Source: Cryomorphaceae bacterium 1068 (GTDB taxonomy: Bacteria > Bacteroidota > Bacteroidia > Flavobacteriales_D > Cryomorphaceae). Taken from it: DNA of 64,000 bases. The position numbers and the translations under genes are program-made. The DNA lies in the NCBI GenBank assembly GCA_027214385.1, contig JAPVXR010000004.1, forward strand, positions 248,001 through 312,000, in the 5' to 3' direction. The notes under the pieces are model-generated. The model was not told where the DNA came from. It saw only the letters and a list, made by a program, of their open reading frames with translations, and did not search any database. Of the stretch, positions 34,666 through 44,628 are shown piece by piece. Each line of letters opens with the position of its first letter. The first letter of the stretch is position 1.

Positions 34666-34691
34666 GACGGACAGGGTATCCGAAAAGTTAC
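34666..34691 (-). promoter_or_regulatory. ECF-type promoter of the sigma-factor operon
   Basis: On the minus strand, GTAAC (34687-34691) is followed after 17 nt by CGTC (34666-34669). AGTAACTTTT and CTGTCCGTCACAC flank blocks are shared with 32818-32843. Start would be near 34659. Confidence 0.75.
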
Positions 34692-34732
34692 TCCATCACC
34701 AAAGAAAAAGAAAAAAGAACGGGAAGTGGCTC

Positions 34733-36520
34733 TTAGTCCAGTTGCAAAACAGCTAAGAACGCTTGCTGCGGAACCTCTACGTTTCCGACTTGGCGCATGC
34801 GCTTCTTACCTTTCTTCTGCTTTTCGAGAAGTTTTCGCTTTCGCGTAATGTCACCACCGTAGCATTTCGCCGTAACATCCTTTCTCAAGGCGCGAACTGT
34901 TTCACGAGCTATGACTTTAGAGCCAATAGCTGCTTGAACGGCAATCTCAAATTGCTGTCTCGGGATGAGCTCTTTTAGCTTGGCGCAAATCTTCTTGCCT
35001 AAATCGTAAGCATTATCGCGGTGAATCAGAGCAGATAAGGCATCAACAGGATCGCCATTTAGCATAATGTCCAGCTTCACCAAATTGCTCACCTTGTAGC
35101 CAATCGGATGGTAATCGAAGGAGGCATATCCTTTAGAAATGGTCTTTAATTTATCGTAAAAATCAAAAACGATTTCGCCCAAAGGCAGTTCAAATGTAAT
35201 CTCAACACGATCAGATGTGAGGTAAACTTGGTTCTTCAGGATTCCACGTTTTTCGATGCAAAGGTTCATCACCTGACCGACAAAATCAGACTTAGTGATA
35301 ACCTGCGCCTGAATATACGGCTCTTCCACCTTGTCCATATTTGATGGGTCAGGCAATTCAGAGGGGTTATTTACATTAAATGTCCTTCCGTCAGTTGTGG
35401 TCGCAATGTAGCCCACGTTAGGTACCGTGGTGATTACGGTCATGTCAAACTCTCGTTCCAATCGTTCTTGTACGATCTCCATGTGGAGCATTCCCAAGAA
35501 TCCACAGCGGAAGCCAAAACCAAGTGCAGCGGATGACTCAGGTTCATAGACCAAAGAGGCATCGTTCAGCTGGAGTTTTTCCAAAGAAGCGCGAAGCTCT
35601 TCGTATTCGTCGGTATCCACCGGATAGATTCCCGCAAAGACCATAGGCTTCACATCCTCGAATCCCTTTACGACCTCTGAGCAAGGATTATTTACCAAGG
35701 TAATGGTATCTCCCACTTTCACTTCCTTGGCCTTCTTAATTCCCGATATGATGTAACCTACATCTCCCGCTTTCAACTCCTTTTTCGGGAGCATATTGAG
35801 TTTGAGGGTACCGATTTCATCGGCGTAGTATTTTTGCCCTGTGTTGACGAACTTCACCTCATCTCCTTTTTTGATGCTTCCGTTTCTAATGCGGAAATAA
35901 GCAATGATTCCTCTGAAAGAGTTGAAAACTGAATCGAAGATCATGGCCTGAAGCGGCGCTTGGGGATCTCCCGTAGGCGCGGGTATGCGATCTATAACTG
36001 CTTTCAGAATAGCTTCTACACCCATTCCCGTTTTTCCACTGGCAGGAATTACGTCTTCAGGGCTACAACCAATGAGGTCGACAATCTGGTCGGTTACCTC
36101 TTCGGCCATGGCGCTATCGAGGTCCATTTTATTTAGCACAGGAACGATTTCCAAGTCGTGCTCCAGAGCCAAATAAAGGTTGGAAATGGTTTGGGCTTGA
36201 ATTCCCTGAGTGGCATCAACGATGAGCAAAGCACCCTCGCAAGCAGCAATCGATCGAGATACTTCGTAAGAAAAGTCAACGTGACCCGGAGTGTCAATTA
36301 GGTTCAGAACATACTTCTCCCCTTCAAATTCATAATCCATCTGAATCGCATGACTCTTAATGGTAATTCCTCTCTCACGCTCCAAGTCCATATCATCAAG
36401 CGTTTGCTCTTGAAGCTCTCGATCGGAGATTGTTCCCGTGAAATGGAGCAATCGGTCAGCGAGAGTGCTCTTGCCGTGATCAATATGAGCGATGATGCAG
36501 AAATTTCGGATGTTCTTCAT
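34733..36520 (-). CDS. lepA: Elongation factor 4 (LepA), back-translocating GTPase
   Basis: LepA/EF4 is a ribosomal GTPase that acts on stalled or mis-translocated ribosomes. The 595-aa product is full length with G1 [15 protein letters not shown]2/switch [15 protein letters not shown]3 DTPGHVDFS and G4 NKMDL. The LepA-specific C-terminal domain ends with [17 protein letters not shown]. Its coding sequence begins at ATG 36520 directly with [16 protein letters not shown]. It is followed after 94 nt by the ECF sigma gene on the same strand, but that gene has its own promoter, so the two are probably independent. Confidence 0.97.
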   Translation of the reverse strand: MKNIRNFCIIAHIDHGKSTLADRLLHFTGTISDRELQEQTLDDMDLERERGITIKSHAIQMDYEFEGEKYVLNLIDTPGHVDFSYEVSRSIAACEGALLIVDATQGIQAQTISNLYLALEHDLEIVPVLNKMDLDSAMAEEVTDQIVDLIGCSPEDVIPASGKTGMGVEAILKAVIDRIPAPTGDPQAPLQAMIFDSVFNSFRGIIAYFRIRNGSIKKGDEVKFVNTGQKYYADEIGTLKLNMLPKKELKAGDVGYIISGIKKAKEVKVGDTITLVNNPCSEVVKGFEDVKPMVFAGIYPVDTDEYEELRASLEKLQLNDASLVYEPESSAALGFGFRCGFLGMLHMEIVQERLEREFDMTVITTVPNVGYIATTTDGRTFNVNNPSELPDPSNMDKVEEPYIQAQVITKSDFVGQVMNLCIEKRGILKNQVYLTSDRVEITFELPLGEIVFDFYDKLKTISKGYASFDYHPIGYKVSNLVKLDIMLNGDPVDALSALIHRDNAYDLGKKICAKLKELIPRQQFEIAVQAAIGSKVIARETVRALRKDVTAKCYGGDITRKRKLLEKQKKGKKRMRQVGNVEVPQQAFLAVLQLD

Positions 36521-36700
36521 ACCTTATAAAATCGAGTGCGAAAATACGCTTTTTGGCTTGTAATGTCCTAAGGAAAAAGCAAAGCGGAAACTTCTTCAAT
36601 TCGATTTTTCCAGCTGTTGAGATTTTGATATGGGCGAAATTATAACCGAGTGAAGAAGTTCATACAGCTGAAATGCCACCAAATGCAACATCTATCTTCC

Positions 36701-36708
36701 TATATTTG
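36701..36708 (+). promoter_or_regulatory. -7 box TATATTTG upstream of the two secreted-protein genes
   Basis: TATATTTG matches TAnnTTTG exactly; transcription would start near 36715, 38 nt before the ATG at 36753. No clear -33 TTG lies at the right distance. Confidence 0.45.
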
Positions 36709-36752
36709 CGATTCTGTGGCAACGCAATTCAACTAATTTACGTCAAGTCATT

Positions 36753-37139
36753 ATGAAAACCTTATTCACCCTTTTGATCTTAGCTGTAAGTCTAAGTACT
36801 ATGGGTCAATCGCAATTTGACCCGAGACTTTTGTCAAGATATTCCGAAGAAAGAATCGCAGAACTCAGCGAAAAGCAGCCTTCCACCATTGAGTATTGGA
36901 CTTATTACCTCGACCACAGCTACATGATTTTAGATGGCGAGGCTACTGGAAAAACATTGGACACCAACGAGGAAGTTAAAATTAAGAGTATTGGTGACTT
37001 CAATATTTTGGCGCTGGGAATTCATATGGACGGCAAACGTCAAAAGGCTTTTCGCATCAAAGGCACCAATCAATATTTGATCCTCAAGTCGAGTGATCAA
37101 TTCAGCAAAGAGTTTTCGAGAAACCGTGTTTCTAAATAA
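36753..37139 (+). CDS. Small secreted protein of unknown function
   Basis: This 128-aa protein has a signal peptide (MKTLFTLLILAVSLSTMGQ) and about 108 mature residues. The mature part has a helical start (RYSEERIAELSEKQPSTIEY) and a beta-rich end. I recognise no family. It ends 2 nt before the large type B T9SS protein gene, so the two are almost certainly co-transcribed. It may be an accessory of that surface protein; this is inference from position only. In many Flavobacteriales, short exported proteins sit in front of such large T9SS proteins. Confidence 0.6.
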   Translation: MKTLFTLLILAVSLSTMGQSQFDPRLLSRYSEERIAELSEKQPSTIEYWTYYLDHSYMILDGEATGKTLDTNEEVKIKSIGDFNILALGIHMDGKRQKAFRIKGTNQYLILKSSDQFSKEFSRNRVSK

Positions 37140-37141
37140 CT

Positions 37142-40100
37142 ATGAAATCCCACTCAATGAATGTTTGTTCTAAACTAGTACTTGCTGTACTTTTTATTTT
37201 TTCAACGGCCATTGCCGTTGCTCAGGAGCCAATCCCTATATCGGATGAAGGAACCATCGAAATTACCAATTGCGATAATACCTTAATAATTACAGATAGT
37301 AATGATGGTGAGGACGGTAATTATTTGCCTGGTGAAATCTACCAAATGACGATTTGCACCAATACCGTATTGGGAGATCCAATTCAAATCGCCGTACTTC
37401 CGCAGCAAAACGCCAATGACACGATCAATTTGTGGGGGGTAGATGGAACCAGCACACTGACGGTTTATGAAGGAACCGGGACAGGTGGAACTCAATTAGG
37501 AATGTTCAACACTGTCACTCATCCTGATGGATTCTTCTTGCAAGTTGATGTGAATTGTATCACTTTGGTATGGGAATCAGGAGAAGATATCTCTTTCCCA
37601 GGTTTTGTTGCCCAAGTAAACTGCCTACAGGAATTGCAGCCATTTAATGTTTCTGTTTTTATTGATCCTCCGTTTGGATTATCGACAGATACATTTCCTG
37701 ATATAGGTCCGAATGAAAATGTCATTACATTCTGTTTTGGTGATACCCTGACTTTTACAGCGAACCCTTCATTTCCTTTATCTAATGCTGAAGGAAGTGG
37801 CTACGAGCAGCTCGCCGAAGAATGCACGTACACTTGGGACATGGGTAATGGTGATGTTTTTGAAGGTATTGGACTGAATACTCTTACTTACGGATTTCCT
37901 GATCCCGGAGGATATTTTGCTACTCTTACCATTACAGATGTGATGGGTCAAGAAGAGACCTACGATGCCTATTTTTTGATGGCTCCAAGACCAATATTCT
38001 CAAATATCGTATTTGGTGACACGCTCTGTTTAGGTGATACTACTATTATCACCGGAGGGATTCTCTTTCCTGACACAGTGGGTGTGAGTCCAAGCACAAG
38101 TGCGGTGCAACCGAACTACAACTTTACTGACAGTAGATATCTGCCGGACATCACGACTGCGAATGAGATCTATTCAACAACAATAGAAATTGAAGGGTAC
38201 TTAGACGATCCCATTATCATGAATCCTGGAGATTTCGTTAATGTCTGTCTCAATATGGAGCATACCTATCTCGGTGACCTGGAAGCTTGGTTGACTTGTC
38301 CCAATGGCCAAACAGCTGCGCTATTCCAGGGTTTTGGAGGGGAAGGAGTTTTCCCAGGACCCGGATTCGGCGGAGGTGGAACTTACTTAGGTGACGCCAA
38401 TGATGGGCCCGAAGAAGATGAAGGTATTGGCTTTGACTATTGTTTTGCAGACGATGGACCATTGCTAACAATGGGAGAAGAATTCGCGGCTGGAAATACA
38501 GTCCCTGTTAGTACCTTCCAAGCTGGAAATGCAATGGTGGCAGGAACTTATACTCCTGAGCAAAACTTCGAAACGGCCTTTAATGGCTGTCCGCTAAATG
38601 GAGACTGGACACTGAATATTGCAGACAATCTTGGAGCGGATGACGGTTACATCTTCGAATGGAGTATGGAATTTGGCCCTGACTTTGAACTTGACACCAT
38701 TTATTACACACCCGACATTATTGATGCGTATTGGTTGGAAGATGAGGACATTGTCTTCAACTCGGATACTAGCGTTACTATAGTTCCTCAATCACCTGGA
38801 AACAATACTTATACTTTCGTTGCTGAAGATAGCTTTGGCTGCATCCACGATACGACCTTCTCTGTGTACGTGCGCCCACTACCCGTTTTCAATAGCAATA
38901 TTGCTTGTTTCTTGATTGATTCACTCAATCCAAATAATGACCCTGCGGGAGGAGTATACGAAGTTCTCGAAACACCAACTCAAACGGCTGAGCTCATCTT
39001 CTCTGAAGAAAACGAATTTGGATTTACCACGATTAATGCGACTGAATACGGGATTTACACAATAGAATTCACAGAAAATAATTGTGGATATACTGATCAA
39101 GCCGAAATTGACTTCAGACCTGTTCCGATGATAGAACCGTTCTTCGAAGATACCGTTCTTTGTGGCGGATCCAGCATTGTTTACGAGGCAGGACCACAGG
39201 AGGCAAATTCGGGGAACTTCTTCATCAATTGGACACAGGACGGAAATACGTACAACACGACCGACTACAGCACCACCGTTAGCACATCAGGAGAAATCAT
39301 ACTGACAATTACCGGCGTCTGTGGAATTGCAGCAGACACTTCTAACATAACTGCTATTGAAGTAAACTTCGAGGGTGATACGATTTGCGGACTAATTCCG
39401 CGATTCAAAGCCGTAGAGGTCGTTCCTGAAAGTGTTGGAGGTTCGTGGTCTGCCGACGATGACGGAATTATTTTTTCTGCTCCTGATGCCATCGTTACCG
39501 AAATTATCGCTCCTGACTTCGGAGACTACCTCATTACATATACTGATGTAAGGTGTCCGAATGATGCCGTAACCCGAAATATGAAGTGGTATCAGCAACC
39601 GGACTTGACTATTCTACCTGAGAACCCCATTTTTTGTTTTGAAGATGATTCTCTCAATCTAACTGCGGTGTTGCAAGGAGAAGGCAATGGAACGTACTTC
39701 TGGGAACTCACTTCAGTGAACCCGGGAGTTGTAACTCCTCCTACTGACGTTGACTTTGATCAATTCCAAAGCTTTCCGCCACCGGCGTTTGAGCCGGCAC
39801 AAGCTTATATAGCTTCTGTAGCTACTGCTGATGCATTTGGCCGATGCCCTGAATTAGGCAGAGACACCTTGATTTTTACGCCCCTGGCCTGCCAATACAA
39901 CATTCCTAACATCATTACTCCAAACGGTGACGGTTTGAATGATTTGTTCGCCATTCAATACATCGAGTTTTTCCCTGGCGCATCATTGGCTGTGTTCAAT
40001 CGTTGGGGTCAAGAGGTGTTCTCAAGTTCTTCGTATGATCAGTATCAAGCTGAAAATCAAGGGTGGGACCCTGAAGATCTTCCGGGAGGGGTTTATTTCT

Positions 40101-40180
40101 ATGAATTGAAGCTACCAACTCTCGACAGGGTTGAATCAGGAAATGTCACCATAATTACTGAGCAAGGCAGCGAACAATAA
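37142..40180 (+). CDS. Large T9SS type B surface protein with CUB-like, PKD and P-domain-like modules
   Basis: This 1012-aa secreted protein has a signal peptide (to about 28, AIAVAQ), a CUB-like beta module (about 30-160) and a PKD-like module (about 225-290, CTYTWDMGNGDV). A proprotein-convertase P-domain-like module follows (about 325-520, YLGDLEAWLTCPNGQ and LNGDWTLNIADN). After further beta-sandwich repeats comes a C-terminal gliding-motility-associated domain (about 920-1012, NIITPNGDGLNDLF). The last is the type B T9SS export and attachment signal. No peptidase catalytic motif is seen, so it is likely an adhesin or matrix protein. A second in-frame ATG lies 15 nt downstream. A strong terminator follows at 40203-40233. 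Confidence 0.85.
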   Translation: MKSHSMNVCSKLVLAVLFIFSTAIAVAQEPIPISDEGTIEITNCDNTLIITDSNDGEDGNYLPGEIYQMTICTNTVLGDPIQIAVLPQQNANDTINLWGVDGTSTLTVYEGTGTGGTQLGMFNTVTHPDGFFLQVDVNCITLVWESGEDISFPGFVAQVNCLQELQPFNVSVFIDPPFGLSTDTFPDIGPNENVITFCFGDTLTFTANPSFPLSNAEGSGYEQLAEECTYTWDMGNGDVFEGIGLNTLTYGFPDPGGYFATLTITDVMGQEETYDAYFLMAPRPIFSNIVFGDTLCLGDTTIITGGILFPDTVGVSPSTSAVQPNYNFTDSRYLPDITTANEIYSTTIEIEGYLDDPIIMNPGDFVNVCLNMEHTYLGDLEAWLTCPNGQTAALFQGFGGEGVFPGPGFGGGGTYLGDANDGPEEDEGIGFDYCFADDGPLLTMGEEFAAGNTVPVSTFQAGNAMVAGTYTPEQNFETAFNGCPLNGDWTLNIADNLGADDGYIFEWSMEFGPDFELDTIYYTPDIIDAYWLEDEDIVFNSDTSVTIVPQSPGNNTYTFVAEDSFGCIHDTTFSVYVRPLPVFNSNIACFLIDSLNPNNDPAGGVYEVLETPTQTAELIFSEENEFGFTTINATEYGIYTIEFTENNCGYTDQAEIDFRPVPMIEPFFEDTVLCGGSSIVYEAGPQEANSGNFFINWTQDGNTYNTTDYSTTVSTSGEIILTITGVCGIAADTSNITAIEVNFEGDTICGLIPRFKAVEVVPESVGGSWSADDDGIIFSAPDAIVTEIIAPDFGDYLITYTDVRCPNDAVTRNMKWYQQPDLTILPENPIFCFEDDSLNLTAVLQGEGNGTYFWELTSVNPGVVTPPTDVDFDQFQSFPPPAFEPAQAYIASVATADAFGRCPELGRDTLIFTPLACQYNIPNIITPNGDGLNDLFAIQYIEFFPGASLAVFNRWGQEVFSSSSYDQYQAENQGWDPEDLPGGVYFYELKLPTLDRVESGNVTIITEQGSEQ

Positions 40181-40202
40181 TCCTTTCAATTTATTATAGT
40201 AG

Positions 40203-40233
40203 AAGACAAGCCCGTTTATCGGGCTTGTCTTTT
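40203..40233 (+). terminator. Strong Rho-independent terminator
   Basis: AAGACAAGCCCG and CGGGCTTGTCTT form a perfect 12-bp stem with loop TTTAT, followed by T's. It ends the secreted-protein operon before metF. Confidence 0.9.
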
Positions 40234-40259
40234 ATATTAGCCCCCTAAATATTCGGAGC

Positions 40260-41213
40260 GTGAAAGTTACTGATCATCTTAAGCGAGCGAAGAGCACCGT
40301 ATTCTCATTCGAAATATTGCCTCCTCTTAAAGGAAAAGGCATTGAAGACATTTATAGAGGAATAGATCCATTGATGGATTTCAAGCCCCCTTTTATCAAT
40401 GTAACCTACCACCGCGAGGAGTACATATACAAGAAGTTTCCGAACGATATGCTCAAAAAGGTGAGCATCAGAAAAAGACCCGGAACCGTTGGGATATGTG
40501 CTGCAATTATCAATAGATATGATATTGACGCTGTGCCTCATCTGATATGCGGTGGATTCACAAAAGAAGAGACGGAAAACGCATTAATTGACCTTCACTT
40601 TCTGGGTGTAGACAACGTTTTGGCTTTGAGGGGAGACCCTATTAAAAGCGAGAATAATTTTGTCGCTGAAGAGCTCGGTCATCAGTATGCTGAAGAACTG
40701 ATCAATCAGATTGCCCGTTTAAATCAGGGTAATTATCTCCACGAAGAGAGTGAGAACAGCGGAAAGACCAACTTCTGCATAGGTGCAGCCGGTTATCCCG
40801 AGAAGCACTATGAGTCGATGAGTATCAAAACTGATTTGAAGTATCTAAAGGAAAAAGTAGATGCCGGTGCCGAATACATCACCACTCAAATGTTTTTTGA
40901 TAACCAAAAGTTTTTCGACTTTGAAAAGCGCTGCCGCGAGATGGGCATCACGGTTCCCATCATTCCTGGGCTCAAGCCTATTACTTCTTTGCGCCATATT
41001 CAGTTCTTGCCAAAGACTTTCTTTATAGACTTCCCTGATGATTTGGCAGATCAGTTGATGGATTGCAAAACAAATGATCAAGTCAAAAAAGTAGGCGTAG
41101 AATGGGCTATTAAGCAAAGCCAAGGACTTGTGGAACACGGTGTCCCTTGCCTGCATTACTACACAATGGGAAAATCTGAAGCTGTTAAAGAGATTGCCTC
41201 AGAGGTATTCTAA
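40260..41213 (+). CDS. metF: 5,10-methylenetetrahydrofolate reductase
   Basis: MetF uses FAD and NAD(P)H to make 5-methyl-THF for methionine synthesis. The 317-aa product carries the family blocks TVFSFEILPPLKGKG at the N-terminus, PFINVTYH, PHLICGGFTKEE, NVLALRGDP and AGAEYITTQMFFDN. It starts at a GTG (40260), since the conserved SFEI block sits about 20 residues in and no ATG precedes it. The single-domain length is typical of bacteria. It is not followed by metH here. The stop overlaps the stop of the convergent ribE by 4 nt. Confidence 0.95.
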   Translation: MKVTDHLKRAKSTVFSFEILPPLKGKGIEDIYRGIDPLMDFKPPFINVTYHREEYIYKKFPNDMLKKVSIRKRPGTVGICAAIINRYDIDAVPHLICGGFTKEETENALIDLHFLGVDNVLALRGDPIKSENNFVAEELGHQYAEELINQIARLNQGNYLHEESENSGKTNFCIGAAGYPEKHYESMSIKTDLKYLKEKVDAGAEYITTQMFFDNQKFFDFEKRCREMGITVPIIPGLKPITSLRHIQFLPKTFFIDFPDDLADQLMDCKTNDQVKKVGVEWAIKQSQGLVEHGVPCLHYYTMGKSEAVKEIASEVF

Positions 41214-41809
41214 TTGGTTTTTGGCTCGCGTCTCATCATCTCTCTGACGTACTTTCCAATGATGTCAAACTCAAGATTCACCGTTTCTCCAATGGTGAAG
41301 TTTTTGAAATTGGTATGTTCGTAGGTATAAGGAATGATAGCCACCGAAAATCCAGTCGGTGAGCTATCCACAACGGTGAGACTCACACCATTGATGGTAA
41401 TGGAGCCTTTCGAAACGGTCATAAAATCAATGCTCTCTTCGTGTTCAAAAAAGAATCTCCAGCTTCCGTCTTCTTCGTAAATTTCCGTCACCTTCCCCGT
41501 GGTATCCACGTGGCCTTGAACAATATGCCCATCAAATCTTCCCGTCATCGGCATACATCTCTCCAGATTAATTTGCGTTCCCACTTTCCAGTTACCAAGA
41601 CTTGTTTTTCTCAATGTCTCAGCTATTGCTGTAACGACATGAGCGCTCTCAGATAGATCTACTACAGTCAGGCAGACGCCATCATGAGCTATACTTTGAT
41701 CGATCTTAAGATCGTCACTGACATTTGACTTTATTGTGAAGTGGATATTCTGTCCTTCTTGCGCAATTGATCTAACTGCGCCCATTGTTTCGATAATTCC
41801 TGTGAACAT
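41210..41809 (-). CDS. ribE: Riboflavin synthase, alpha subunit
   Basis: Riboflavin synthase dismutates two 6,7-dimethyl-8-ribityllumazine molecules to riboflavin. The 199-aa product has the two lumazine-binding barrels of the family. The first starts MFTGIIETMG and contains SIAHDGVCLTVVD; the second contains GSITINGVSLTVVD. The linker motif GRFDGHIVQGHVD is present. Length is normal. It lies 7 nt after the large T9SS type B gene on the same strand and has no clear promoter of its own, so it may be transcribed with that gene. No FMN riboswitch was seen. Confidence 0.96.
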   Translation of the reverse strand: MFTGIIETMGAVRSIAQEGQNIHFTIKSNVSDDLKIDQSIAHDGVCLTVVDLSESAHVVTAIAETLRKTSLGNWKVGTQINLERCMPMTGRFDGHIVQGHVDTTGKVTEIYEEDGSWRFFFEHEESIDFMTVSKGSITINGVSLTVVDSSPTGFSVAIIPYTYEHTNFKNFTIGETVNLEFDIIGKYVREMMRREPKTN

Positions 41810-41816
41810 GTCGGGG

Positions 41817-44498
41817 TTAATCTAGGGTGTTTCCTTTCTCGGCAAAGATGGTAATGTAGCCGGAAAGATCAATCGGTTCTATACCTGTGAGTCTTTGGGT
41901 AAATACCCGACAAACATAGAAGTAAGTACCGTCAGTAACCACCCCATCGCCCTGAATGTTTTCACCATTCCAAAGAATTTGCGGATCAGTAGATTCGAAG
42001 ACTATACCACCCCAACGGTTGAATACGGAAAACTCTACCGAATCTATAGCCCTTATCGGGAAAGGGATTAGAAGATCGTTTCTCCCATCGCCGTTTGGAG
42101 TGAATACATTCGGAAAAGCATATTCAGGACAATTATCAAAGCAAACGATATTGCTAAACTCACTTTCATTTTGAATAAAGCTCCCGTCAGGCCATTCAGA
42201 TAATGAGTCTAATGCGGTGATGGCATAGCAGCCCGAAATTGAATTCTCTTGAACCAAGTCTCTGAAAAGTGTCGTCGAAAATTCACCTTGGAAGGATTCC
42301 AGTAGTTCAAGATTCCCCCCTTCAGTAGCTGAGTAATAGACGTTATACCCAGTTACATCGTCCGTATCCTCGCATTCTACATTCGGATTGGTCCACTCCA
42401 AATCCACAAAGAGATCAACACAATCAGCATCACCGAAAAGCTCAGGTGGACAGGGTGGATTCCGATCATAAGGTGCGGAGCAAGTCCTTTGAGAAAAATT
42501 GATCAATGTGTCATTCTCCAAATCTGCAAAATAAGACCCTTTCGCCACCAAGTAGTAACAATACTCACGATTGTTGCGCAAATTCAGGTCCAAATACCCC
42601 ACTGTATCGATGGTAGCGAGAAGTTCAAAATCGGCCTCACCATCGGCTCTTCTGTAGATATCATATTCAAAATTGAGCCAAGGGTTTTCTTCGCGCCACG
42701 TGACTTCAATTTGATTGTCATTCGGAATCAGCGTTAGAAAAATACTCGAAGCCAAATTTGAGCGAGCTGCAAATTCACCATTGCTATACAACTCCACTCT
42801 GTAAGTATTTGCGGTATCGACGGTATTGGTAAAAGGAGGAGGGGTAAAACTCGTTTGCAAATCGTCCAAATTACTTTCAATGGGCGATTCAAAAATCACA
42901 TCTTCAGCCATTTCATATCCTGCCGAGCGTAACAACCTGTATTGATATGGCCCTGGAAAAACATCGAGATCCAGATCAATAGGATTTCTCCAACTTACAG
43001 TATCAACCCCTGCAATAGCAGTGACACCCACACTATTTTTCTTAATGATCGGGATTCCAAAAATAATCTCCGCACAAGCTTCATTGCTGGCATAACTCTC
43101 TGCGCCATCGGGAAAACAAGCCACGACCATGTAGCAATTCTGTCTACCAAAAAGGACTTCGTCATCGTCTAAAAAAGAGGTGCTGTTTAGACCTAACGTA
43201 GTATCAATCAAAGTGAACCCGGTGTATTCAGGAACACCTGTTTCACATTGACCGGGCTCAAAGCCAAAAGAACCAACGCGTCGATAAATCTTGTATCCGA
43301 TCGCCTCGCTGCAGGGCGATGGCTCCCAATTGAGCTGTATGGAACTACCCAAGGCTTCCGCTTGCAGGTTTTCAGGAGCAGGCGCCACCACGGTAATATT
43401 CATTGTTGTGATATCTACAAGAGGCACACCCGGACCATTATCAGTCACCTGAAAGGTCACTTGATATGGCTGCAACCGCACATTTTGACACTCCGTGTCC
43501 CAAGAGAACTCTGCTTGCACAGGAGGCATCATCCCATCTTGGTCAAGCGTCGCCTCATTTTCGACTTCAAACGGCAGCCCGAAAGCAGCTATCTCCAAAT
43601 TAGAACCTTCCGGATCAGTGGCTGTAATTTCAAAACTCAGGTTTTGACCGGCCTCTATGCAGGTATCAGGTATGAAGCCAATCTCGGGAGGAAGATTGGC
43701 ACAGTCGTCAACGACTATCTGCATATCGCGCATTACCTGTCCTAACCTCACACCGTTTCTCCATTCTTCTACTATGAAAGCAATATTGTACTCTCCGTTT
43801 CGCTGCGGTGATTCCCAAACAATCGTTCCTGTTAGAGGATCAATACTAATGTTGTTGGTAGGATCCGGAGACCCGGCTATTGCGTCTATCTCGTCCGGAT
43901 AAACAAAAAAACCTAATTCAAATGGTTCACAACCCGCACCCATACTTGGAACCAATTTGAATGACAAACTGTCGCCATCTGTATCAACTGCCCCGGGATT
44001 ATACACCCAAGGCTGAAACTTACAGGCGTCTTGAAGAGGGAGGTTAGTGAATCGAACGGAATTATTGGCCGCGAAGGCTGCTGATATTCTCAGCTGTGTT
44101 TGGATAGCAAAAACAACAAAAAGGGAATTTCCATTATCGATATTGAGGATACCCCCGTTTCTATTCGGGTCAGTTATGCAAATATCATATTCTCCCGAGC
44201 CTGGAAAAGTGTGCTGCTTGATATAAACATTCTCTTGCGAGTCCCTGTCCGGAAATGAATTGATTTGTATTCGCTCCAAGCTATCAGCAGGACTTCCATC
44301 ACCCCACACAATTGGCAACCAAGGCCTGTCTGCAGGTGCAGAGGTTTTCGTGTAAGTGTAAACTGTAAACTCGTAAGTATTTCCTGAAACATGTCTGTAT
44401 GTAATCTCCCCTGCCCTATTATGGGTTGCATTCGCAAGGAGCGAAAACAGCATGACAACGAGTACAAAAAGAATTCTTTTCAATTCCTGAAAATTCAA
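41817..44498 (-). CDS. Large T9SS type B surface protein with fibronectin-like modules
   Basis: This 893-aa secreted protein has a signal peptide (to about 24, LLANA) followed by THNRAGEITYRHV, a start seen in many flavobacterial gliding-motility-associated proteins. It continues with beta-sandwich modules that look like cadherin/PKD and fibronectin type III (for example ENLQAEALGSSIQLNW at about 380). The C-terminal type B sorting domain (about 800-893) contains AFPNVFTPNGDGRNDLLIP. No enzymatic motif is seen. It is probably a cell-surface adhesin or filament protein. ribE follows after 7 nt. Confidence 0.85.
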   Translation of the reverse strand: MNFQELKRILFVLVVMLFSLLANATHNRAGEITYRHVSGNTYEFTVYTYTKTSAPADRPWLPIVWGDGSPADSLERIQINSFPDRDSQENVYIKQHTFPGSGEYDICITDPNRNGGILNIDNGNSLFVVFAIQTQLRISAAFAANNSVRFTNLPLQDACKFQPWVYNPGAVDTDGDSLSFKLVPSMGAGCEPFELGFFVYPDEIDAIAGSPDPTNNISIDPLTGTIVWESPQRNGEYNIAFIVEEWRNGVRLGQVMRDMQIVVDDCANLPPEIGFIPDTCIEAGQNLSFEITATDPEGSNLEIAAFGLPFEVENEATLDQDGMMPPVQAEFSWDTECQNVRLQPYQVTFQVTDNGPGVPLVDITTMNITVVAPAPENLQAEALGSSIQLNWEPSPCSEAIGYKIYRRVGSFGFEPGQCETGVPEYTGFTLIDTTLGLNSTSFLDDDEVLFGRQNCYMVVACFPDGAESYASNEACAEIIFGIPIIKKNSVGVTAIAGVDTVSWRNPIDLDLDVFPGPYQYRLLRSAGYEMAEDVIFESPIESNLDDLQTSFTPPPFTNTVDTANTYRVELYSNGEFAARSNLASSIFLTLIPNDNQIEVTWREENPWLNFEYDIYRRADGEADFELLATIDTVGYLDLNLRNNREYCYYLVAKGSYFADLENDTLINFSQRTCSAPYDRNPPCPPELFGDADCVDLFVDLEWTNPNVECEDTDDVTGYNVYYSATEGGNLELLESFQGEFSTTLFRDLVQENSISGCYAITALDSLSEWPDGSFIQNESEFSNIVCFDNCPEYAFPNVFTPNGDGRNDLLIPFPIRAIDSVEFSVFNRWGGIVFESTDPQILWNGENIQGDGVVTDGTYFYVCRVFTQRLTGIEPIDLSGYITIFAEKGNTLD

Positions 44499-44601
44499 TG
44501 ATCTAAAAGTAGCAAAAGAAGAACGAAATTAAACCTTCGTCTATTCTCTAATATCAAAAATTACGCCCGGTTCACTCAACTTATGATCAATTGGAAAAAG
44601 T

Positions 44602-44609
44602 TAGTTTTG
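44602..44609 (+). promoter_or_regulatory. -7 box TAGTTTTG of the aminopeptidase operon
   Basis: TAGTTTTG matches TAnnTTTG and places the start near 44616, 13 nt before the ATG. The gap between this gene and the divergent T9SS gene is 130 nt and holds nothing else recognisable. Confidence 0.45.
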
Positions 44610-44628
44610 TGTTCCCAAAAAGAAATGA

